DNA from: Juglans regia
Taxonomy: Eukaryota > Streptophyta > Magnoliopsida > Fagales > Juglandaceae
Direction: 5' to 3'
NCBI RefSeq assembly: GCF_001411555.2
Contig: NC_049907.1
Location: 31,515,001-31,579,000 of the forward strand
Length of the DNA stretch: 64,000 nt
This document shows positions 47,771 to 59,938 of this stretch, one piece after another; within the stretch, counting starts at the first letter, position 1, and each line of letters opens with the position of its first letter. Made by a program: the position numbers and the translations under genes. A model generated the notes under the pieces. The model did not search any database, was not told the DNA's origin, and saw nothing but the letters and a program-made list of their open reading frames with translations.

Positions 47771-48460
47771 CTATTTTGTGCTGCAAGAGTGCATAATAAA
47801 GAAGATTATTGTGTGTCTTTGTTGTCTATATTGGTGGCTTAGAGTTGTGAGGTGCTTTGTGATGGAGGTAATTAGAACTGGATTGCTACTTTAATGAATT
47901 TGGGTTATGAACATGAAGTTAGGATTTTGTTTCAATTTTTGTGTGAATGATGTTGGTGTCAGAGGATGCATACTTTCTTCCCTTTTCCATCTTCACTTTT
48001 ATTAACAGGCCTATTTGTTGGGACTAATTACCTTACCTAAATAGAATCATGGGGATGTTCTAATGGAACAAAAGACTTGGATGAAAATAATTGAAGGTAA
48101 GAATAGAGTGATTTTTTAGAAATAATACTTGCAGTTAAAAAAAAAAAAAAAAAAGAAGAAAAAAGAGATGTTGGTGTTATACTGGCAGCTCTAGGGTTTT
48201 GTTTGCTTATGGATTTTTTTTGGGGTTGAGAAGATTTTACTTTGCAATTGTCCTATTCAGTTTTTCTTGAGTTTAGCGTATTGGGTTTGGAAAATTTGCA
48301 TATTGTCGTGGAATAGAGATTTATATATTTTAATTAGATTTTGGCATTGGGCATTAGATCATCAATAGGGATTTATATGTTTTAATTAAACAACAACTTG
48401 CATTAATTATCCCCCAAAAGATATGGGAAATCACATCATTTTAGCCCATATATATATGCA

Positions 48461-48495
<35 letters not shown>

Positions 48496-49891
48496 TAGCT
48501 AGGCAGCTTGCTGTAAAGAATGAAAGTACATTAATTAGCTTATATTACCTCATGATCATGTTGTTCTCCAAGATGAGTACTACGCATTTTTTATGTATGC
48601 ATGTATCAAGAGCTAAAGAACCTAATCAATCTATCTACTCTAAGCTAGTGGCATACAATATCTAACCATTCTCATGTGTGTGTGTAAAGTTATGATTGCC
48701 TTATCATCAACATTATTTGTGTATCCATTTTGCATAATTGTATAGATAAAGCTTATGATTATAAAGCATTTAATACTATTTAAGAGATTCACACCAGAAG
48801 TACTATTAATTATGTAAAATTCATGTTGTGTATTTATCTCTTTAATTTGCACACAGAGCTTCTTAAAGAATTTAGTATGATCAATTCAATCTAATTCAAG
48901 AAATGATAAATTTCCTTGGCACAACATGTACTCATATATATTTTAGTACTAGATCTATTTTTCTCTTATCTAGGGAACTAAGGCGGACTTCAACCTTATT
49001 TGCGGGAGAGAGAGTGATCATGCACTCACCCCCTATATATATATAGATTGGTACTAAAGTATTTTGGCACTGTTCTGTCTTTCTTTTCCTTTCCTTTCCA
49101 TCATCCCTGCAAATGTATATTTGTTATCGATTTATGGGGTAGCCGTGCTAGCTTGAACTTTGTATTTGGAATGATAACATGCTAGTGTACATGAGGGCAT
49201 CTTTGTCTGAAATGTGTCAAATGTAAATTAAAACTAATTACCTATATATATTATGTATATATATATATATATATCCATCATAATTCTACTGCTTGCACAA
49301 GTATAATATTCTCTTCATACAAAGCCAACATCAACGTGACATGCATGCATGCATATGGACCCCATTGAGTTCCACCTTAAGCTTTGTGACAAAGTTAGCC
49401 ACCATTGATCTGTAGGTTTACATTAATACTTTGCAAAATTATATTAAAGCGGATGATCCAGACCCATCGCCTGGTTAGTTTACAAATCCCTTATATTATT
49501 CTAACTACGTAGATACGTCTATAATATATAAATCCCCACATGAACGCCAATAATTTATAGTTAAACTTCATTTTTTGCGACGTAATGTGGACATTCATTA
49601 AAATTTTGATCAAATTGAGGGTGACCAGTTTTGCCAAGCCCAATATTGCAAAACTTATACTTCCCGCTGCCTTGAATTCTTCCAAGGCAAGTAAGTAAAT
49701 ATGGGTTGATGAAAACTAGAAATTATCATAATACCCTTCGAAGTGTATCCAGAGAAGGGAATTAATATAATATTGCTGACCATACCGAACAGAGTAGCTA
49801 TAATAATTGACATTCATTTTTCCAAATGAATCTCTGCTCGTTTTGATGAGATGTCTTCCCTGATCTGTTTCATCAGATGATCGAGTTTAGT
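47771..49891. other. No gene recognised (possible CACTA interior)
   Basis: AT-rich sequence with a poly-A run (about 48137-48155) and (AT)n tracts (about 48461-48492 and 49255-49275). No domain was found in any frame. Confidence 0.45.
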
Positions 49892-50146
49892 TGTAACACC
49901 CGGGTCTAGCACGAAGCTCGCTTACAAATTTTTTTTATTTTTTTTCTCTAGAATTTCAACCACCTTATTAGGCATCATCTTATGCACGTAGAATCTCCCT
50001 CAACTATGGTTACTCCTGTCGCCAATTTTCTCCGTAGCATGCACATTTCTATCCCCACGATATTCACGGCAACAGTGAGATTTACATTCACGATTATGCA
50101 TATTTTTCTCCCTTTCTTTTCCTCTAGGATTTTTCTTTTAATCACC

Positions 50147-50154
50147 TATAAATA
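50147..50154 (+). promoter_or_regulatory. TATA box of LTR7
   Basis: TATAAATA about 255 bp into the LTR, the best TATA match among the LTRs here, followed by C-rich transcribed-looking sequence. Confidence 0.5.
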
Positions 50155-51580
50155 TGCATGTTTTCCTCCCATGCACTGGAGAAACCACCACTGGCATAAA
50201 CCACAGACCCACATTGTCGTGACCTAAAGCCTCCCGCCGCTACATTTGGACGGACCGAGAGAAAATGGAGCAAAGCCATGGTTCACTACATGCGGTAGTC
50301 CACTACCCAGCCCCATGAAGGAACTGTAACCACCACGTTATCTCTGTTTCCACCCCAAAACTACCAGCCTCCATCTCGTGTAACCACCCTTTCCCCACTG
50401 CAAACCACTCTAGTGCATAGGTTCTCCTCCCACGGTTCCCATGAACCAGCCACTCTCCACGCACGTTCAACGACTTTTAGCCACCACGTTGTAACCTCCT
50501 CCCTCTGATCAGCCACTATGCAATGAAAACATCCTCCATAAAGTTGCCCACGCCTCCGTACGCAGCCACCGAAAGGAAAACCTGGACTATTCTACTCTAT
50601 TTTTGCAGACCTGAAATAGAGGAAGTTTCCGCCCACCTTGAACCACTGCACCCAACCTCCACCGAGAGCTCCATCATGTTGGGGCCCCATAGAAATCCCC
50701 GCCGCCACATACTTATTGGTAAGCCACCGACAACACCTCCATGTCACTATCTCTCAGCTTACTCTTTATCTCCCTCACGTTTTACTCTCACCGTGTTACT
50801 CTCTCCCTCTCTCTCAGTGCTCTGTCGCAATCACTACCCACCATCGCTCAGCTCCTCGCACTTCGCAACTTTCTCTCTTCCGGTGAGTCTTCGTACCACT
50901 ACTAAAATGGTGAAAGTCTGGTTTACATAAAGTAGCTACAAGAAGAAGAAGGAAAACAAAAAAAACAAAAACATGATTTACGATATTACAAGTTTGCCAT
51001 TAAGGCCCACTGGTGTTGGACATATTTCAGATGGTTTTATGTTTTAAAAATATTTTGGGTCAGATTTCACTTTTACAGAAAATATTCTAGTTATTTTGGG
51101 CTTGGTTTAAATGGGTTATGTTTTTAATAAATGGTCTTGGTTTAATTTTACTTAAGAAAATACATGATTTTATAAAGATAATAATAACGATTTGTAATAT
51201 GCTATAAGTATTATTATATTTTTAATATATTTTTAAAAGTACAACGTAGTGCAAGACTTTTATTTTGAACTCTTTAAAGAAAGACTAATTAAGTCTATTT
51301 TAATTAAATGGTATTTTTGCTTTGTCTACTTTAATAGATTTTAATATGGTTATGTTATCCAATTTTATATTGTATAGTTGAACTTCTATAATAAATAAGT
51401 TGAAGTTTAATGTTTTAGTCGGAGTTACTAAATGAACATTGATGATTTTAGAAAGTGATGTTATATTTTAAGGTTATGAGAAGTTTAGGCTTTTGAGGAA
51501 TTAAAATAGACATTGCAAGTTTGAGAATTGAAATACGTGTTCAATTGAAAATTTATGGGAGTTACATGACAATTTTATAG

Positions 51581-51641
51581 GTGATGATTGATTTTGGTTC
51601 AGTACTGCTGTGGAGAAATTATGATAAACTAAGAAGTTCAG
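51581..51641 (+). other. Mini-exon-like module in LTR7
   Basis: 61 nt between ATTTTATAG and donor GTAAGCGG, starting GTGATGATTG and ending AGAAGTTCAG. Confidence 0.5.
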
Positions 51642-51975
51642 GTAAGCGGAGTTCATATACTAATTTTGCATAAAAAAAATGAAATGAGGTTGACTTTGAA
51701 AATAGGCATGTTTGCTTTTGAAAAGAAATCTGAAAACGACCTCAGATGTTTGTTCTGCATATGCATAAATTTTATATAAGAGAGTATTTTCTGTCATGAC
51801 TGATGTTGAAATGAGCTAATTTTATGCATTTTGTTTCTGAACTATGCAAAAAGAGCGAACATAAAAATCTAAAAGTTTTTGCTGTGAATAAATGAAGATG
51901 TTCTGATTCTGTTTATTTTGAACATGTGAAATGATCTGAAGATGTTCAGTTTTCAGTTTTGATATGATGTGGCAT

Positions 51976-53303
51976 TGATTACGTCCAAACTAGTACACGG
52001 TGTTATAGTATAGTTCAGGGTGTTGATCCACAGGGAGTCGGAAGAAAGACAACAAGACGCAAGCTTAAAAGAAAAGATAAAATTATAATATGACAAGAAT
52101 CTGAGAATTCTACCTGAAGCACATAATTAAAATGAGATTAGGGCACGGATAAGAAGACAATTAAAGCTTTGAGCATCCATCAACCGGATCCAATACTACG
52201 ACTTTTTCAATCCAAACGATATACACAATTAAGAATTATAGCACCAAATTTCTAATTGGAAGATATGACATTATATTCAACTAATTTTTCAAATTTAATT
52301 CTAGAAGCTATTCTCTCTTTACAAACCACGGTTTTCATATATAAAAATGAATATCAGATCTAAAGACGATTCTATGTTCATAAACAATAGTACAGCAGAA
52401 GATCACATCAATGGTATGAAAAGCTTGTTTAAGTCACAATCATATATTCATAATCCTATAGTTCAACAAAATCAAACCATAGCAAGATTTAATATAATAG
52501 TCTCAAACTTATAATATCCAAAACAAATGGAGAGTTGAATCCTATAATCTTAAATAATAAAGCTTAACATATGAATTGAAATAAAGTCAAAGTATTTTCA
52601 CCAATCAATTTTCACCCTAGGCTTTACCCAAGATTTAGTTCTCCATAGAAGAACTAAATAATAAAAATGAAGTTTTTCTCTTCTCTAGAACTGTGCCTCC
52701 TCCTCTATCAAAACTCTCAATTTCGTGCTAATAAAATGCTTATAGAGGGTAGGAAAGAAACCCTAATGTCTTTCATATTCCCCCGCATACAAAATTGCCT
52801 GAATTTTAGGACTCATCTTGGTAGCCATGTACGTAGTTCAGAAGTTCAAATTTAGAAATATTTATTAGAGACAACTTTGTAGCCATTTAAGATAGCTTTC
52901 CAAATCATCAAGAATCGTATCAATCTGATATTTAAATGGAAAGCTATGATCAAATACTAAAGTATGTATAGGCTGTCTTCTAGCGAATTTTGGACCGACT
53001 CTTTCTCTTGATCCGAATTACTCTCAAACCCCATTATTATCCATATTTGAAGAGTCATACACTCGTTGAAAATTCTCAGGTTGTTCCAATGTCCTGTCTA
53101 CTTGAAAGTCCTTCGAATTTGACTAGGTTTGGACTTCCTCTTTTATAGACTCTGAAATTAAATATAAAAATCTGCTCATGAGTATCCCAAAATAAATAAA
53201 AACTCAATTCAAGAATACAAATTAATTCCTATGATTTCTATTCACATTTTAGCTTTTTAGTCCTATAATAGGGTATTTAGAGTGCACTTTCATAAACTCA
53301 TCA
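51976..53303 (-). repeat. Athila-like 3' LTR (left)
   Basis: Edges TGATTACG and AACTCATCA on the plus strand. Aligns with 58053-59374. Confidence 0.9.
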
Positions 53304-53316
53304 CACCCCCTAATTT
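53304..53316 (-). promoter_or_regulatory. Polypurine tract of Athila-like element
   Basis: Sense strand AAATTAGGGGGTG next to the 3' LTR. Confidence 0.7.
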
Positions 53317-54960
53317 GCTTATTGCTAGTCCCTAGCAATTTCCATGCCAAAACAACAAAGGAGACCAAAGAAAATTACACACAAAGGCCACCAAGTCACA
53401 GTTTCCAGATTCAAAAATCAAAGCAATCTTAGGAATTCAAAAACCGTATCACAAGCAATCTACCTATAGCAATCCACAAAGTGTGTGTGTATTCCAAACT
53501 ATATCCATCTAACCAGAAGCCCTGCCACATGCAACATTAAGAACATCTCAAGCGAAAGGTTCAACTTCATAACTCACAAGTATAAAAGTCTTTCGTGTGA
53601 GGATTCTCTCTATGGAGTTGACAATGGGTGTACACACACTCTCATGGGGAATTAGGCAATTATGTACAAACAACAAGCAAACATTGATCTCACTAACAAA
53701 TGAGACTTCCACCACTCTTTCCAAAAGCTTACTTAGGATCAGATCGGTCAACACAAAAGGTTGCAATGTGGCTTGGGTTCGGGGCTATATAAAAAAAATG
53801 AAAAGGATTAAAAAGCTTCCAAGTACATACAAGGGGAATCTTATTAAATATCTCAATAGACCACACTTCTCACTTGATATACTCTCCAACTTTTCAGATC
53901 ATCGAATAATAATGTTTTTCCTTCTTCTTCCTCTTTTCTCTCTCTCTCTCTATCTTTTATTCATAATAATTTGATTACCAAACACACGCCACTTTGATAT
54001 TCTTGCATTTCTACCCAACCTTGACTTTTGTTTTTAATTGAAAAACTTTTTTCAACACAAAAGAAAGAAAATGTAAATTTCACACCTAATATACACTTAG
54101 AAGTAAAAAGGGAAGAAAAATCAGTGTATGAGCTATATTCCAATGGGGAGAGGCATGGATGATGTGGGCATATGAAAAGAAAAAGCTACATGTGTTTATT
54201 GGCTCAAAGTTGGCTACTAGGGGTCTATGATGGAAATGGTTAGCTTGAAAGGCTCAAACGTTGATCTTAAGTTTACTTTTGTCATATCCCAAGTATATCC
54301 ACTATCTTACCACAAACCATGTAATGATATTATCAAAAGAAGTGTCCAATTCAACAGATCAATAAACGCTTATCACAATTTAGTGCATTTGTAAGCTCTC
54401 AATCCTCTCCAAGACTCACATGAATACTTGAGCAAAAGAGTTCTCTAGCTACATGTGTCAAACCACCATCTTACCACAAAGCTTGGATGAGTGCATTAGG
54501 GGTTCTGTGATTGCTTCAACAAAAAAAAATGACTATAGTGAGTTTGGTGAATTCACGAAGATGGTTATGACTGAGAATGAGTACACATGTGAAAATGATG
54601 AACGTGTGATGCAAATTAAAAAAATTTTGACACATGAAAATTTGCCACAGAGTTCCAACAAGCATTTTAAATACTGAATTTGCACCACCACTCCCAAACT
54701 TAAATGAAACATTGTCCTCAATGTTTAAGAATCAAATTTGAATGGAGAGTAACTAAAAATGGTAGAATACACCTGATGAGTGACGTGGGTAGCTCGCTAA
54801 ACACCAAAGATGGTAACCTGAAATGACAAAATGAAACTAAACTACAAACAAAAACAAATAAAACAACAACAACAAACAAAAAGGAAAAGAAAGAAAATAA
54901 GAGAAAACAAGAATAAAAAACAAATAAAGAAAAATATACCTGTGTGGTGTGATCAAGGTT
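53317..54960 (-). other. Long 3' untranslated part of Athila-like element
   Basis: Between integrase end and 3' LTR, AT-rich, with no env-like or other reading frame above about 125 codons and no recognised domain. Such a spacer is usual in Athila/Tat elements, some of which carry an extra gene here; none is seen. Confidence 0.6.
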
Positions 54961-55470
54961 GATAGATCGGATTCACAAGTGGAATGTCTTCCACTTTCGA
55001 AACTTGTCTATCAATTAATACTTTAAGGCATTGACCATTTACTTTAAGGACCCGGTCATCCCTAGGGCCCTCTATTTCTACCGCCCCATTTGTAAAAACA
55101 TTCTTCACTACAAAAGGCTGGTCCACCTAGATCGAAATTTTCATGGGTGCTTATGAAGTCTAGAATCATATAAGAACACTCGATCATTAGGCTTAAAAGT
55201 CTTCCTACCAATATTTTTATCATGAAAAGCTTTCCTTTTAGCCTTATAGATTTTAGAGTTCAAATAAGCATCATTTCTCAACTCCTCCAACTTGGTCAAC
55301 TGAAATTTTCTTAGCTTACCAGCATTCAATTTTGAAGAAATACTAACTGGAAAAGTGTCACCTCGGCCAAGAAATGCATGCTTAAGACTTGAGGGTAATG
55401 GTTTCAATTCCAATTTGAGACTATCCACGCTTGAAGGAATATGCTTTTCACTTCTTAGACAGCTCCTCAA
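54961..55470 (-). pseudogene. RT N-terminal stub fused to integrase C-terminus
   Basis: The frame at 55141-55470 begins with LELKPLPSSLKHAFLG and ISSKL, which in Athila/Tat elements stand just before the RT domain. It then passes directly into QLTKLEELRNDAY and KAKRKAFHDKNI, which belong to the integrase C-terminal region. So RT, RNase H and integrase core (normally well over a thousand residues) were removed with the frame kept. After a stop near 55110, the remaining tail (FVVKNVFTNGAVEIE, 54975-55100) is still visible. No enzymatic activity is possible. Confidence 0.85.
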
Positions 55471-55641
55471 ATTTCAGTTGCCAAATATGTGGGACATAAT
55501 CCTGAGGTTTATCAAAAATAGCATAAACATTAATAACATCAGATGAATCATTCATAGTATCAAACTCAGAATTAATAAGAAAATATTCAAGGGAACCAGA
55601 ATCATGAGTTGTGTGAACTTTCTTGTCTATGAGGGTGTCAA

Positions 55642-56100
55642 TCATGTACGTTTGGTGGAGAATATTGCCTGTTTGTCAATATGGAGAATATTCACCTCAA
55701 GAGTCATATTCTCAAAAGAGAGCTTCATTAGACCATTCCTGCAATTAATAAGAGCATTAGCAGTAGCGAGGAAAGGTCTACCTAAAATTAAGGGGATTTT
55801 AGAATTAGAGTCAACAACAGAACTAGTATCAAGGATTAAGAAATCAACATGGTAGTAAAACTTGTCTATTTGGATCAAAACATCCTTAACTATTCCTCTC
55901 AGTTTCTTAACTGAGCTGTCAACCAATTGAAGCAGAACAAAAGTGGGCTTAATTTCACCCAAACCAAGCTTCAAATAAATGGAATAAGATATCAAATTTA
56001 TACTAGCTCCTAAATCTAGCAACGCTTGCCCAAACTCAAGATTCTTAATATTACATGCAATGGTTGGACAACCAGTATCCTTGTACTTAGAAGGAATTCA
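55642..56100 (-). pseudogene. Athila-like retroviral aspartic protease
   Basis: The catalytic motif appears as LLDLGASINLIS (D-L-G-A-S being normal for this group), followed by LGLGEIKPT, a central VDFLILD and the flap-end LGRPFLATANALI. The protease would cut the Gag-Pol polyprotein. The core looks intact; the frame runs on to 55642 and the linker toward RT continues at 55448-55645 in another frame, so at least one frameshift separates the two. Confidence 0.8.
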
Positions 56101-56163
56101 CTACTCAGTTAGAGCACTAACTTGCTCTGTCAAGAATGCTGTCTTTTTAACATGGTGCTTCCT

Positions 56164-56574
56164 CTAAACTGTACACAAATCTTTGAGAGCTTTTGCATAA
56201 GTAGGAACTTGTTTAATAACATGCAAAAGAGGAAGATTAATCTTTACCTGCATGAGGTTATCCAAGATTTCATTGCTAGAATCCAAAGTTCGCATACTAG
56301 ATTTTAAAGCTTGAGGAAATGGTACCTTCACTGGGCTCTTAATTACCTCGGCTTTCTTGGGCAACTCAACACTATCATTGCTTTGTTCCTCTTCAACATC
56401 CTCTCGCTTATTACTTGTTGAGATGTATAAGGACTTACCACTTCGTGTCACAATGTCATTGACCTCCTTCAAATTTCCTTGAGCCATATGTTGTTGACCT
56501 TTGGATGTAGATTGAGCTTGGGAAGGGAACTTACCTTGCTCATTCACACTCAAGAAACTCATCAATTTGGACAC
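56164..56574 (-). pseudogene. Gag-protease linker of Athila-like element
   Basis: Contains VPFPQALKS and VKINLPLLHVIKQVPTYAKA with LKDLCT, a segment that precedes the protease in Athila/Tat polyproteins (the LL-x-AIKQVP-x-YAKFLKDLCT phrase). Broken from gag by stops between 56575 and 56751. Confidence 0.75.
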
Positions 56575-56750
56575 TTGACTCTTTATCTCCTTATTTTCTT
56601 CAACAACCTACGTAATCAAAGATTCAAACTTTTGGTTAGTCTTACCCTGTACCTCAATAAAAGTATGCAAAGTATCTTTTAAAGGACTCCTAGAAGATGA
56701 AGGTGCATGATATGATCTAGGGGTTGTGCAGGCAGCTGGTTTTCAGACTT

Positions 56751-57878
56751 CTAGCTAAAATTGAGGTGATTGCGCCATCCCGGATTATAGGTATCAGAGT
56801 AAAGTGTACAAGGCTTCTTGTACATACCTAAGGCATTACATTGTTCTTCATACATCCCTCTCATCTCAGCAAGTGTGGGACACTCTTGGGGGAGGTGATC
56901 TATCCCGCCACAAACAAAACATGGTCCAAAAGGCTCTGCATGATTAACCACGTGTGTTGGCTTTAAGTCCTTAGTCTTTAACACATCTAGCTCCCTAGTG
57001 AGCATCTCAACCTTAGTCTTTGGGTTATCCTTTTCCCTGAGATAGTAAATTCCACCACCATTTGGGTTTCCTGTAGGTCGTGACCTATTTGTGTTCTCAA
57101 TAGCACTAGGTCCAATCCAAGTGTGAGCTTTTTCAGCAATCTCATTGAGGTATTCTATGGCCTCATCAGGATCTTTCTGTAAAAACTCACCATTACACAT
57201 CATCTCCACAAATTGGCGCTCTCTAGATGTAAGTCCCTCATAAAAATAGCTCACTAAGCCCCAATTCTCATACCCATGGTGAGGACACACACTCAACAAC
57301 TCCTTAAATCTCTCCCAAGACTGATACGAAGTCTCCCTGTCCTTTTGTGCAAAGGTGGAGATTTGCCTTTTTAAAGTATTGGTTTTATATTGGGAAAAAT
57401 ATTTATTAAAGAAGACCTGAGTTATCTCATTCCATGACCCAATAGATAGTGGTCTCAGCGAGTATTGCCAACTCCTAACTCTATCCTTCAAAGAAAAATG
57501 AAAGAACTTAAGTCTCACAACATCATCTATAGCACTATGACTATGGAAAGTTGCAACTACTTCCTCAAACTCTCTAATATGCAAATAAGGATTTTCATTC
57601 TCTAAACCATGAAAGGTGGGAAGTAACTGTATCATTCCTGTTTTAAAATCAAGTTGACAAGTATTGGCTGGAAACATGATGCATGATGGTGTGGCTGTGC
57701 GTGTAAGGTGGAGGTAATCCGGAAGAGTCCTAGTGGGTTGATCATCGTGTTCACTCATTTCTTCAGGACTAGATGGATTATCAAATAAAGTATTTAAAAT
57801 GTTTGATTCTGACACTAGCACAGATCTACAAACAAATCTACCAAAGGTGTCTCTATATCTGTGCATGCAAGGTAACAA
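56751..57878 (-). pseudogene. Gag of Athila-like element, 375 codons open
   Basis: Retrotransposon capsid/nucleocapsid protein that packages element RNA. The Retrotrans_gag core is clear (residues about 120-220: FHFSLKDRVRSWQYSLRPL, W-N-E-I, F-F-N-K-Y-F, W-E-R-F-K-E-L-L). A CCHC zinc knuckle CFVCGGIDHLPQEC (around residue 330) is intact. The frame starts 174 bp after the 5' LTR, near the primer site. It ends at a stop at 56751 (TGG-to-TAG-like) instead of continuing into the linker and protease; this is the first break in the polyprotein. Confidence 0.85.
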
Positions 57879-58029
57879 AATACTAAAAAAATAAAAATAC
57901 TATAAAAATAAAGAAGAAAAAATAATTAAAAAAAGATAAAAAATAATGCAACAAGCTAAAAGAAGCAGCAAAGTTACCGCCTTTGCAAATTGCTGAAAAG
58001 AACAACTATCTAGCAATTCTTCTATTGTC

Positions 58030-58047
58030 TCTCCAGCAATGGTGCCA
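58030..58047 (-). promoter_or_regulatory. Primer binding site, tRNA-Asp type, mutated
   Basis: Sense strand TGGCACCATTGCTGGAGA, five bases inside the 5' LTR. It matches the Athila-type tRNA-Asp primer site (TGGCGCCGTTGCCGGGGA from general knowledge) except for G-to-A and C-to-T changes, consistent with deamination of methylated cytosines. Confidence 0.8.
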
Positions 58048-58052
58048 AAATT

Positions 58053-59374
58053 TGATTACACCCAAACTAGTACTCGGTGTTATAGTACATCTCAGGGTGT
58101 CAATCCACAAGGAGTCAGAAGAAAGATAACAAGAAGCAAGCTTAAAAGAAAAGATCAAATTATAATATGACAAGAATCTAAAAATTCTACCTAAAGTACG
58201 TAATTAAAATGAGGTTAGGGCATGGATAAGACCGCAAGCAAAGCTTTGGGCTTCCATCAACCGGATTCAATACTATGACTTTTTCAATCCAAACGATATA
58301 CACAACTAAGAATTATAGCACCAAATTCCTAATTGGAAGATATGACATTATATTCATCTAATTTCTCAAATTCATTCTGGCTACTATTCTCCCTTTACAA
58401 ACCATGGTTTTTATATATAAAAATGAATATCAAATCTAAAGACGACTCTATGTTCATAAACAATAGTGTAGCAAAAGATCACATCAATGGTATGAAAATC
58501 TTGTTTAAGTCACAATATATATTCATAATCTTATAGCTCAACAAAATCAAATCATAGCAAGATTTAATATAATTGTCTCAAACTTATAATATCCAAAACA
58601 AATAGAGAATTGAATCCTAGAATCTTAAACAATAAAGTTTAACATATGAATTGAAATAAAATCAAAGTATTTTCACCAATCAATTTACAGGCTAGGCTTT
58701 ACCCAAGATTTAGTTCTCCATAGAAGAACTAAATAATAAAAAAGGCTTTTCTCTTCTCTAGAACTGTGCCTCCTCCTATCCAAAAATCCTCAATTTCGTG
58801 CTAATGAAATGCTTATATAGGGTACGAAAGAAACCCTAATGTCTTCCATATTCCCGCATACAAAATTGCCTAAATTTTAGAACTCTTCTTGGTAACCAAG
58901 TATGTGCTTCAGGAGTTCAAATTTAGAAGTTCTTATTAGAGACCACTTTGTAGCCCTTTATGATAGCTTTCAAACATGTCAAGAATAGTATCAATCCAAT
59001 ATTTGAGCGGAAAGTTATGGTCAAAATACTAAAGTATGTACTGGTTGTCTTCTTGCAAATTTCAGCTGACTTTTTCTTTTGATCCGAGTTACTCTCAAAC
59101 CCCATCATTATCCTTATTTGAAGAGTCCTACACTCATTGAAAGTTCTTAAGTTGTTTCAACTTCTTGCCCACTTGAAAGTTTTTTGAATTTGACTGGATT
59201 TGGACTTGCTCTTTTATAAGCTCTGAAATTAAACCTAAAAATCTACTCAAGAGTATACCAAAGTAAATAGAAACTCAATTCAAGAATACACACTAATTCC
59301 TATAATTTCTATTCACATTTTAGCATTTTAGTCCAATAATAGGGTATTTAGAGTGTACTTTCATACACTCATCA
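58053..59374 (-). repeat. Athila-like 5' LTR (right)
   Basis: Edges TGATTACACCC and ACACTCATCA on the plus strand; partner of 51976-53303. Confidence 0.9.
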
Positions 59375-59455
59375 GGCATCTGAAAACCTTGGCATGAATT
59401 TCCGATTCTGTATCTAAATATGATTTGGTTCCGACATTGTTCTGTTTTGTTTTTG

Positions 59456-59640
59456 TTTAGGCCCAACCATGGGTATAATACTGGTTTATAACCCTACCAC
59501 GGAGGTGAAACATGGTATACAGCCCAACCACGGGTATAATGGTGGTTTATAACCCTACCACGAGGTGAAACATGGTATACGACCCATACACGGGTATAAT
59601 GGTGGTTTATAACCTTACCACAAGGGTTAAACATGGCATC
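59456..59640 (+). repeat. LTR minisatellite in LTR7, three long units
   Basis: Three units of about 59 bp with CCCAACCATGGGTATAAT and ACCCTACCACG, the same unit that occurs twice in LTR3. Confidence 0.8.
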
Positions 59641-59879
59641 TGTTACGATGCAATGCTCTGATATGATATGAAGATGATGTCTCTATTTATGATATGCCGA
59701 AGGATTTTTGGATAAAAAAGTTTTTCTGAAAGTTTCGCTCTGATGTTTTGTAACAAGTTTTGTTTATGCATTCTCAATGTAAATATGTTGTTTTTGCATT
59801 CTGAAAGTAAATGTTTTGTTTTGCATACCGAACTTTATAAATGCTCATATTTACATACTAGTATAAGTTCTCTACTTAC

Positions 59880-59938
59880 TGAGTTTTTTATAATTCACCC
59901 CTTATCTCCATAATATTTTTCAAATATTTTGATTGTTC
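59880..59938 (+). promoter_or_regulatory. LTR stem-loop and acceptor region (LTR7)
   Basis: TGAGTT (59880-59885) pairs with AATTCA (59892-59897) using one G-U pair; then CACCCCTTATC. The expected TTTTTCAG has become TTTTTCAA, so the acceptor is lost in this old copy. Confidence 0.45.

Larger units (their letters stand above)
51976..59374 (-). mobile_element. Athila/Tat-type gypsy element with deleted pol
   Basis: Flanked by GGCAT (51971-51975 and 59375-59379). LTRs of 1328 bp (51976-53303) and 1322 bp (58053-59374) start TGATTAC and end ACTCATCA. They differ at roughly one base in ten in the part compared by eye, so the insertion is old. Minus-strand order: 5' LTR, tRNA-Asp-type primer site, gag, linker, protease, stub of RT fused to integrase C-terminus, long 3' untranslated part, polypurine tract, 3' LTR. 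RT core, RNase H and integrase core are deleted, so the element needed help to move. Confidence 0.9.

Noticed and set aside
47451..47894. 147-aa plus frame rich in Ser and Leu
   Set aside because: Translation of a C/T-rich, 5'-UTR-like stretch next to the CACTA terminus; a splice donor near 47725 interrupts it. No domain.
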